Assembly (NCBI GenBank): GCA_031292735.1
Contig: JARLGP010000230.1
Span: forward strand, 1-28,041
DNA: 28,041 nucleotides
Source of the DNA: Holophaga sp.
Lineage (GTDB): Bacteria > Acidobacteriota > Holophagae > Holophagales > Holophagaceae
Reading direction: 5' to 3'
Part shown: positions 16,392-22,915 of the stretch, in pieces
Layout of the letters: every line of letters starts with the position of its first letter
How positions within the stretch are numbered: the first letter of the stretch is position 1
Program-made: the position numbers and the translations under genes
Notes under the pieces: generated by a model
The model's database searches: none
Seen by the model: the letters and a program-made list of their open reading frames with translations, nothing else
What the model was told of the DNA's origin: nothing

Positions 16392-17479
16392 GCCGCACCT
16401 CCGCCGCGCAGCGTGGCCCGGGCGTCGTTCTCCTGGGTCACCCGCTTCCACTCGTAGAGCACCAGCGCCAGGGCGATCACCCCGTAGCTGACGAACTGCC
16501 GGAAGTATTCGCCCAGCATGCCCGAGCCGATCAGGTTCTTGCCGGCCATGGGCGACACCAGGAACAGCATGTGGAACAGGATCACCCCGACGATGACGTT
16601 GGGGATGGAGGCCTTGGTCACCGAGGCGCCGCCGATGAGCAGGGCCGCGATGGAGAACATGCCGATCTGCTCATGGGAGCTGGTGGTGTTGATGGTTCCC
16701 AGGTTCTGCAGGAAGATCACCTGGCCGATCCCGGCCAGGATGGTGGAGATCATGATCGCCAGGATCCGGGTCCGCTCCACCGGGATGCCCGCCGAGGCGG
16801 ACACCGCACGGTCCTGCCCCACGGCGCGCATGTCCTGGCCCAGCTTGGTCTTGCGGAACCAGATCAGCAGCGCGGCGCCGGCCGCGATGAACAGGTAGCT
16901 GAACACCGGGATCTTCAGCCCGGCCACGTGCAGCGGGATCAGGTTGTCGAAGGCCTGCCGCACGCCGTCCAGCCCCACCACGTTGCGGATGCCGTAGCCG
17001 CGGGAGAGCAGCAGCTCGGGGTTGATGATGGGGATCAGGCTGCCCATGGCGTAGAGCACGATCATCATGTAGATGCCGTTCATGAAGAAGGCCAGGATGA
17101 AGCCGGTGACCATCTCCCGGCCCTTGGCCCGGTTCATGATCACGCCGCACACCCAGCCCAGCACGGCGGAAATGGGCAGCGAGATGATCATGGCCAGGAA
17201 CAGGCCCGGCATGCCGACCACGCCCCAGTCGGAGATGAAGATCAGCCCCAGCTGCCCGGCCATGGCGCCCAGCACCATGCCGAAGTTGAGCCCCATGCCG
17301 GCCATGATGGGCAGCAGCAGGGCCAGCACCAGGAAGGTGTCGCGGCCCAGCCGCATCAGGATCTCCTGGAGCAGGAAGTTGGCCGGCAGCTTGGCCACCG
17401 GAAGGGCGCAGATGATCAGCAGGGTGATCAGGATCGCCACCGCATTGTCGATGAAGAAAACGCGCAGTCTGGAACTCAT
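16388..17479 (-). CDS. ABC transporter permease, RbsC/BPD_transp_2 family (second of pair)
   Basis: Inner-membrane channel subunit of 363 aa with about eight to ten hydrophobic helices. It contains the family features GMGLNFGMVLGAMAGQLG, the GREMVTGFILAFFMNGIY stretch and the late IAALLIGGASVTKASIPN loop typical of ribose/BMP-type permeases. The ATG overlaps the upstream permease stop as ATGA (17476-17479), with AAGGTG as ribosome site. It is paired with a different but related permease, so the channel is probably a heterodimer, as in BMP-type nucleoside importers. The Dpp/Opp-type permease EAA motif is absent, so this is not a conventional peptide transporter. Confidence 0.9.
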   Translation of the reverse strand: MSSRLRVFFIDNAVAILITLLIICALPVAKLPANFLLQEILMRLGRDTFLVLALLLPIMAGMGLNFGMVLGAMAGQLGLIFISDWGVVGMPGLFLAMIISLPISAVLGWVCGVIMNRAKGREMVTGFILAFFMNGIYMMIVLYAMGSLIPIINPELLLSRGYGIRNVVGLDGVRQAFDNLIPLHVAGLKIPVFSYLFIAAGAALLIWFRKTKLGQDMRAVGQDRAVSASAGIPVERTRILAIMISTILAGIGQVIFLQNLGTINTTSSHEQIGMFSIAALLIGGASVTKASIPNVIVGVILFHMLFLVSPMAGKNLIGSGMLGEYFRQFVSYGVIALALVLYEWKRVTQENDARATLRGGGAA

Positions 17480-18519
17480 TTCGCCACCTTCAGCGTGCGG
17501 GTCAGGGCGTACAGGATCATGCCGTTGGAGACGATGACCCGGATCACGTCGGACATGTCGATCTTCAGCACCGCGTTGAACACTTCCGGGGTCATGGTGA
17601 GGATGCCCTGGTAGAGCAGGGTGCCGATCAGCACGTGGACCAGGGTGGCCTTGTTCACCGAGGCGCCGCCGATGAGGATCGCCGCCACCGCCGGGAAGGC
17701 CATGTAGAGCGGGCCGTCATAGAGCTGGATGAAGCCGAAGCTCTGCTGGAACACCACGATGCCCAGTGCCCCCAGCATGGTGGACATCATCACGGAGATG
17801 ATCCGCATGCGGTTGATGTTGATCCCGGAGGCCTTGGCGTAGGTGGCGTTGAGCCCGGCGGCGGTGACCGCGGTGCCCAGCTTGAGGTGGAAGAACACCC
17901 AGACCAGCAGGGCCACCAGCAGGAACACCAGCAGCGCCCCGGTGGGGAACTTGAAGTTCTCGCCGATGTTGAAGCTCAGGAAGTTGTCCAGGATGTGCCG
18001 CCAGAAGCCCTCCACCGAGATGGTGGTGCGCAGCCCGGAACCGCCGTAGCCCCAGATCATGGTCGGGCTCTTGAAGGGCAGCACCACCCAGGCGATGCAC
18101 ATGGCCATGACCGAGGAGAAGCCCACGTAGGTGGCGATCATCATCTCGCCGCCCTTGACCCGGTTCAGCAGCTTGCCGTAGCCGTAGCCGAACAGGGCGC
18201 CGAAGCCCTGGCCCACCAGGACCGCGATCAGGAACCCTTTGAAGCCCACCATCCCGGTCTCGATACTGATGGTGGCGCCCAGCAGCCCGGCCAGCACGCC
18301 CAGCGACAGGCCGAAATTGAGGCCGCAGCCGGACTGGATCATGGGCACCATGGCGAGCACCATGATCCCGTTCATGCCCACCCGGATCAGCACATCGGAA
18401 AGGGAGGACGGCAGGTTGACGCCCACCAGGGGCGCCGCGGCGAACAGCAGCAGCAGGAACACCGTGATGAGCAGCCTGGGCAGGCCGAAGTCGGCGGTGA
18501 ATCGTCGAATAGCTTCCAT
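17476..18519 (-). CDS. ABC transporter permease, RbsC/BPD_transp_2 family (first of pair)
   Basis: 347-aa inner-membrane permease with about eight to ten hydrophobic segments. Shared with its partner are the GCGLNFGLSLGVLAGLLG segment, GGEMMIATYVGFSSVMAM, and AAILIGGASVNKATLVH near the C-terminus; the two are diverged paralogues. The start lies two bases after the ATPase stop, with GGGGAG upstream. With the ATPase, the DUF3798 protein and the partner permease it makes a complete importer. The position in the operon is visible; substrate is not determined by sequence. Confidence 0.9.
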   Translation of the reverse strand: MEAIRRFTADFGLPRLLITVFLLLLFAAAPLVGVNLPSSLSDVLIRVGMNGIMVLAMVPMIQSGCGLNFGLSLGVLAGLLGATISIETGMVGFKGFLIAVLVGQGFGALFGYGYGKLLNRVKGGEMMIATYVGFSSVMAMCIAWVVLPFKSPTMIWGYGGSGLRTTISVEGFWRHILDNFLSFNIGENFKFPTGALLVFLLVALLVWVFFHLKLGTAVTAAGLNATYAKASGININRMRIISVMMSTMLGALGIVVFQQSFGFIQLYDGPLYMAFPAVAAILIGGASVNKATLVHVLIGTLLYQGILTMTPEVFNAVLKIDMSDVIRVIVSNGMILYALTRTLKVAK

Positions 18520-18521
18520 GT

Positions 18522-20156
18522 CTAGCTCTCCCCGCCAGCCGCGACCGGCATGTCTTCCCGGCCCGCGCCGGCCATGAGGATGCCGAAATGCTCCAGCGGC
18601 TCGGTGTGCGGTAGGATGCCCTCGATGCGCCCTTCGTAGACGATCGCGATGCGGTCGCAGATGGAGCGCAGTTCCTCAAGCTCGCTGGACACCATGATGA
18701 TGGTCGTCCCGTACTCCTGGTTGTATTTCTTGAGGGTCTCCAGCACCAGATGCTTGGCCCCGATATCGATGCCCCGGGTGGGTTCGGAAACGAACAGCAG
18801 GTCCGGACGCAAGGCGAACGCCTTGGCCAAGCACACTTTCTGCTGGTTGCCGCCGGACAGCGCCCCGGCCCGTTGCCGGGGCCCGGTGCACTTGATCTCC
18901 AGCAGCTTGATGTACTCCTCCGCCAGCTTGACCATGGCCGCATCCGAGCGCCACTTGAACAGGCCGCCCAGGATCGGCTTCACGAACTTGTCCTGCACCT
19001 GCATGGCGGTGAAGGCGATGTTCCAGTCGATGCCCTCGTCCAGCAGCAGGCCCACCCCGCGCCGGTCTTCGGAAACGAAGGCCATGCTGCGGTCCAGCAC
19101 CTCCCGCGGGGAGTTCAGCGGCAGCGGCTTGCCGTTCAGCAGCACCTTGCCGCCGGCCGGCGCCAGGCCCATGATGCCGTTGGCGATGCCCAGCTTGCCC
19201 TGGCCGGCCAGACCGCCGATGCCCAGGATCTCGCCGCGCCGCACGGCCAGGTTGACGTTGCGCACGGTCTCGCCGGGCATGTCCACCCACAGTCCGGAAA
19301 CCTCCAGGATCGGCTGTTCGGCTTCGCCCAGGGCGTGCTCGCTGCGCACCGCGGATTCGGCGTCCACCTGGGCCTGGGCCTCGGCCGAGCGCCCCACCAT
19401 GGCCGCCGCGATCTCCTTGATGCTGGTGCCCTTGGCCGGGAAGTCGTGGATCTTCTTGCCGTCCCGCAAGACAACCACCCGGTCGCACAGTTCCACCACC
19501 TCGCGCAGGCGGTGGGAAATGAAGATGATGGCGATGCCCTCCTTGGCCAGCAGGCGAAGGCTGGCCAGCAGGACTTCGGCCTCGCTTTCGGTGAGCACGG
19601 CGGTGGGCTCGTCCAGGATGATCAGCTTGACCTGGTCCCGGCACAGTTCCCGGGCGATCTCGGTGAACTGCTTGTGGCCCACCGGCATCTCCCGGATCAG
19701 CATGTCCGGATCCAGCGCCACGCCCAGCTTGGCGATGGCCTTGCGGGAGCGCTCGTCCATGGTGGCGCGGTCGAGGGTGTTGATGCGCGGCCCGAAGATG
19801 TCCACCAGGAACGAACGCTGGATGGATTCCCGGTTGAGCAGGATGTTCTCGGTGGTGGTGAAGCCCGGGATGAGGGAGAACTCCTGGTGCACCATGCCGA
19901 GGCCGGCATCCAGGGCGTCGAACGAGTGCCGGAACTTGACGGCCTTGCCGGCGAACTGGATGGTGCCTTCGAAACCGCCGGTCTCGATGATTTCCGGCAT
20001 GGCGAACAGGATCTTCATGAGGGTGGACTTGCCAGCCCCGTTCTCTCCCACCAGACCGATGATTTCGCCCGGCGCCACGTCGAAGGAGACGTCGGTCAGC
20101 ACCCGGTTGGCGAAGAACGACTTGCTGATGCCGCGCAGGCTCAGTATGGGTTCCAC
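18522..20156 (-). CDS. ABC transporter ATP-binding protein, tandem NBD (RbsA-like), one degenerate site
   Basis: 544-aa double-nucleotide-binding-domain ATPase of the CUT2/BMP importer class. NBD1 has intact Walker A GENGAGKST (37-45), Walker B LIILDEPTA (178-186) and switch His (about 215), but its signature is MPVGHKQ (157-163) instead of LSGGQ. NBD2 has an intact signature LSGGNQQ (433-439), but a poor Walker A (GLAGQGKL, about 315-322; the usual Ser/Thr is Leu) and Walker B VSEPTRG with Ser replacing Asp. In a head-to-tail dimer this leaves one canonical site (NBD1 Walker plus NBD2 signature) and one degenerate site. The start codon is GTG at 20156, with AGAAAGG upstream. It follows the DUF3798 gene by 55 bases containing a strong hairpin. 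Confidence 0.93.
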   Translation of the reverse strand: MEPILSLRGISKSFFANRVLTDVSFDVAPGEIIGLVGENGAGKSTLMKILFAMPEIIETGGFEGTIQFAGKAVKFRHSFDALDAGLGMVHQEFSLIPGFTTTENILLNRESIQRSFLVDIFGPRINTLDRATMDERSRKAIAKLGVALDPDMLIREMPVGHKQFTEIARELCRDQVKLIILDEPTAVLTESEAEVLLASLRLLAKEGIAIIFISHRLREVVELCDRVVVLRDGKKIHDFPAKGTSIKEIAAAMVGRSAEAQAQVDAESAVRSEHALGEAEQPILEVSGLWVDMPGETVRNVNLAVRRGEILGIGGLAGQGKLGIANGIMGLAPAGGKVLLNGKPLPLNSPREVLDRSMAFVSEDRRGVGLLLDEGIDWNIAFTAMQVQDKFVKPILGGLFKWRSDAAMVKLAEEYIKLLEIKCTGPRQRAGALSGGNQQKVCLAKAFALRPDLLFVSEPTRGIDIGAKHLVLETLKKYNQEYGTTIIMVSSELEELRSICDRIAIVYEGRIEGILPHTEPLEHFGILMAGAGREDMPVAAGGES

Positions 20157-20181
20157 TGGATTGGCCTTTCTGCTGGAATGG

Positions 20182-20205
20182 GGCGGCGGCCTCGCGGCCG
20201 CCGCC
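20182..20205 (-). other. Strong GC hairpin between the binding-protein and ATPase genes
   Basis: A perfect 10-bp stem GGCGGCGGCC / GGCCGCCGCC with a four-base loop starts seven bases past the DUF3798 stop. On the transcribed strand it is followed by CCCCATTCC, not a U-tract, so it is unlikely to be a full terminator. In binding-protein transporter operons such intercistronic hairpins protect the upstream message and raise the binding protein over the membrane subunits; that role is inferred here. Confidence 0.6.
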
Positions 20206-20211
20206 GGATGC

Positions 20212-21432
20212 CTATGCCTTCTTCTTGAGTCCGGAGCTGATGCGCAGATACTTCTCGGGCACGTTCACGTCGGCGGAGTGGATGTAGCCCTTGCCGAAGA
20301 TGTAGGTGTCCTGGAGCAGCATGACGAAGTTGTTGACCTTGACGCCGGTGGAGCCGTCGATGTAGTACGAGCCGGCCCACTTGGCGCCGGGGGTGTACTT
20401 GCCGAAGGCCTTGAAGATGTCATTCATGTTGGTCATCTTGGACTTGTGCTCGATGCAGTTCATGGCGTGCTGCACCAGGCCCACGGTCTCGCTGTACTGG
20501 AAGGAGTAGGACCAGGTGCCCAGCCGGCCGGCAGCGCCCCGGGCGACCACGGTGTCGTTGATCTTCTTCATGATCGCGGGGAAGTTGCCCTGCTCTTTCT
20601 TGAGGTCGATGCCCAGCGCGCCGGGGAAGCCCAGCAGCGGGGAAGGCAGGCTGGCTTCCACCATCACGCCGCCGTACTGGGTGATCTGGCGGATCAGGGG
20701 CTCGGTGTGGGCGTCGTTGGTGGCGTAGAACGAGGTGTTCTTGCCGTACTTCTTCACCCACTTGGGCACGTTCTCCAGCAGGTACTGCTGGGCGCCCACC
20801 ACTCCCACATCACTGAGCGGGTCGGGGGCGGTTTCGAACACGAACTTCACGCCCAGGTCCTTGCAGGCCTGTTCCATGATCATCCGCCGGCGGGTCAGGG
20901 GCTCGACGCTCATGTGCCGGGGGAACGAGATGTGCACGAAGGTCTTGCAGCCCAGCTGCTTGGAGGCCCAGATGACCCGGTAGCCGGCGGACACGAAGTC
21001 GTTGCGCATGATCAGGTCGGCCACCTTGCTGATGACCAGGGGATCCTCGTAGGGAACGCCCGCCAGCAGCAGGATGTCGGGGCGGATTTCACGGACCCGG
21101 CGGAAGCCCTCGGTGGCACCCGGGACGGCCTGGTTCATGATGATGGCCTTCATGAGGGGGTCGTTGGCCAGGGACACCAGCTGGGAGATGGTGGTCTCCT
21201 GCTCCGCGTTGAAGTTGTTGGGGAAGGTCAGGTGCTGGATCATTCCCCCCTTCTTGACGTCGCCATATTCCTTGATCATGGCTTCCGCGGCGCGGACTTC
21301 GTCCTCGCTCTGGCTCACCGTGCCAGTGACGATGCCCACGTGATACTTGGCGGCGGCCTGGGCCAGGCTGCCGGGGACGGCGCAGCACAGGACCAGCGCA
21401 GCGCGCGCCAGGGCCTTACGAATGCTCAGCAT
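20212..21432 (-). CDS. DUF3798 periplasmic substrate-binding protein of ABC importer
   Basis: 406 aa from the ATG at 21432, with an N-terminal Sec signal (ALVLCCAVPGSLAQA, cleavage near residue 26). No proper lipobox is present. The mature protein matches what I know of DUF3798: KYHVGIVTGTVSQSEDE at the start, NFNAEQETTISQLVSLAND, GATEGFRRVREIRPDILLL, FVHISFPRHMS, the APDPLSDVGVVGAQQ segment, and SPLLGFPGALGID. The fold is expected to be a type I (ribose/BMP-like) periplasmic binding protein. No ligand is established for the family as far as I know. AGGAGG at 21442-21437 fixes the start; the frame's longer extension to 21552 has no ribosome site and runs through the promoter. A sigma-54 promoter lies 54-68 bases upstream. 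Confidence 0.9.
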   Translation of the reverse strand: MLSIRKALARAALVLCCAVPGSLAQAAAKYHVGIVTGTVSQSEDEVRAAEAMIKEYGDVKKGGMIQHLTFPNNFNAEQETTISQLVSLANDPLMKAIIMNQAVPGATEGFRRVREIRPDILLLAGVPYEDPLVISKVADLIMRNDFVSAGYRVIWASKQLGCKTFVHISFPRHMSVEPLTRRRMIMEQACKDLGVKFVFETAPDPLSDVGVVGAQQYLLENVPKWVKKYGKNTSFYATNDAHTEPLIRQITQYGGVMVEASLPSPLLGFPGALGIDLKKEQGNFPAIMKKINDTVVARGAAGRLGTWSYSFQYSETVGLVQHAMNCIEHKSKMTNMNDIFKAFGKYTPGAKWAGSYYIDGSTGVKVNNFVMLLQDTYIFGKGYIHSADVNVPEKYLRISSGLKKKA

Positions 21433-21485
21433 AGAGCCTCCTAAAAAGTTCCACCGAAGGATGGATAGGGATGATGCGATTCTCA

Positions 21486-21500
21486 GCAATAGTAATGCCA
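21486..21500 (-). promoter_or_regulatory. Sigma-54 (-24/-12) promoter of the DUF3798 transporter operon
   Basis: On the minus strand TGGCAT (21500-21495), five bases, then TTGC (21489-21486). This matches the RpoN consensus TGGCAC-N5-TTGC in 9 of 10 defined positions with exact spacing. The predicted start is near 21474, 42 bases before the ATG, with AGGAGG in between. A sigma-54 activator gene lies about 1.5 kb upstream on the same strand. Confidence 0.75.
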
Positions 21501-21563
21501 AGCCAGTCGAGGGCCAGTGTTTGCTTGGGCGGGTGGAATTCCCGTCGATCATTTATAAATTAA

Positions 21564-22787
21564 TTAAGACATGAAGGTTTTTTTCCTTTCCAAGGTGTCC
21601 ATGACATCCTGCTCGAAACTGCCCAGCCTCTGGAGCCGGTGCTCGCGCACCATGATCTGCCCCTTGGCCAGGACCGTGTCGATGTCCAGGTCGCGGTCCA
21701 GCAGCACCAGGTCGGCGTCGGCGCCCACCCGGATCCGGCCCTTGGCCGGCAGCTGGAGGTAGGCGGCGGGGGTGGAGGTGATGACCTGGACGGCCACCTC
21801 CAGCGGCACCCCGTGCGCACGCACCGCGTCGCGCACCTGGGCGAACAGGGTGTCCACCTTGCCCACGCCCAGGCCGATGTATTCCCGGGCGGCGTTGAAG
21901 CGCGGCAGGCTGCCCTGGCCGTCGGAGCTGAAGCTGATGCTGCCGATGCCGACCCCCTGCTGGAGCAGCTGGCGCAGCCCGAAGCCGCAGGAGCGGTCGG
22001 GCTCGTCCGCCACCGTGCTGGTGGTGAGGTCGATGTAGCGGCCCGCCCCGCCCCGGGCGTAGACGCTGGCCGCCTCCAGCAGCCTGGGGTTGCGGTTGAC
22101 GTGGGTGGGCACGAAATGTTTGGCCGGGATCTCGGTTTCCCGGAGGATCCGCTCGATCAGGGTGAGCATCCGTTCGCCGTCGCCCAGGTGGACGTTCACC
22201 ACCCCGGCCTTGCCCGACAGCATGCCGCCCACCCGGGCGTCGGCCACCACCCGCGCCACCTCGTCGTAGGTCGGCTGGGAGGAGCGGTGGTCGCTCAGGG
22301 CGATCTCGCCCACCCCCACCACCTTGTCGATGAGGATCAGGTCGTCCTGCACGGACCCGGTGAGGGTGCGCACCGGCACCTGGTAGGAACCGGTGTAGAT
22401 GAAGGCGGTGACCCCTTCGGCCTCCAGGCCCCGCGCCTTGGCCAGCAGGTTGGCCATGGACCGGGTGGTGCCGTCGGTGCCCAGGCAGCCGATCACCGTG
22501 GTCACCCCGGCGGTGGTGAGGTCGCTGAGCATGAGCTCGGGGGTCCGGGAGGCGTAGCCCCCTTCCCCGCCGCCGCCCAGGATGTGCACGTGGCTGTCGA
22601 TGAAGCCGGGCACCAGGAGCTTGCCCCGGCCGTCGATGACGTCCACCTCGGCCCCGCCCAGGTCCAGGGCGCCGGGCTGGATGCAGGCCACGACGCCGCC
22701 GGCGATGAGCACGTCCATCCGCCCCATGGGCTCGGGCGCATAGACTTCCGCGCCGGCAATCACCTTCAGAATGGCTGGACCGCTCAT
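21564..22787 (-). CDS. iadA: Isoaspartyl dipeptidase (beta-aspartyl dipeptidase, amidohydrolase superfamily)
   Basis: Binuclear-zinc amidohydrolase that cleaves beta-aspartyl dipeptides arising from breakdown of damaged proteins. At 407 aa it is slightly longer than E. coli IadA (390) and similar throughout: PGFIDSHVHILGGGGEGG with metal ligands His66 and His68, the GSYQVPVRTLTGSV segment, LSDHRSSQP, His200 (VNVH), His229 (PTHVNRN) and catalytic Asp289 (SFSSDGQGS). In E. coli the bridging ligand is carboxylated Lys162 (GVKCAISDHRS); here the aligned place reads GVGEIALSDHRS, so Glu161 would bridge the metals instead. The ATG at 22787 is served by GGAG seven bases upstream. It lies 128 bases after the sigma-54 activator gene and 131 bases before the DUF3798 gene, each gap carrying a -24/-12 promoter. 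Confidence 0.93.
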   Translation of the reverse strand: MSGPAILKVIAGAEVYAPEPMGRMDVLIAGGVVACIQPGALDLGGAEVDVIDGRGKLLVPGFIDSHVHILGGGGEGGYASRTPELMLSDLTTAGVTTVIGCLGTDGTTRSMANLLAKARGLEAEGVTAFIYTGSYQVPVRTLTGSVQDDLILIDKVVGVGEIALSDHRSSQPTYDEVARVVADARVGGMLSGKAGVVNVHLGDGERMLTLIERILRETEIPAKHFVPTHVNRNPRLLEAASVYARGGAGRYIDLTTSTVADEPDRSCGFGLRQLLQQGVGIGSISFSSDGQGSLPRFNAAREYIGLGVGKVDTLFAQVRDAVRAHGVPLEVAVQVITSTPAAYLQLPAKGRIRVGADADLVLLDRDLDIDTVLAKGQIMVREHRLQRLGSFEQDVMDTLERKKTFMS

Positions 22788-22815
22788 GGGGAACTCCGAT
22801 GGATGGTTCAGCTTT

Positions 22816-22830
22816 GCAAGAACGACGCCA
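22816..22830 (-). promoter_or_regulatory. Sigma-54 (-24/-12) promoter of iadA
   Basis: On the minus strand TGGCGT (22830-22825), five bases, then TTGC (22819-22816). The invariant GG and GC dinucleotides and the spacing are exact; the AC of TGGCAC is GT. The predicted start is near 22804, 17 bases before the iadA ATG, leaving room for GGAG. Upstream, ATTGAG (22844-22849) and CTCAAT (22880-22885) form a loose inverted repeat that could be an activator site. Confidence 0.6.
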
Positions 22831-22915
22831 TGATGATTGGGTCATTGAGTTAAAACCAAGAATTCAAACGCTTCCGGGTCTCAATCGCAGGTGTAGAACC
22901 TAGTGGGCGAAAAAT

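Noticed and set aside
18649..21444. Plus-strand open frame of 931 codons opposite the ATPase and DUF3798 genes
   Set aside because: Antisense shadow of well-supported genes with no family signature.
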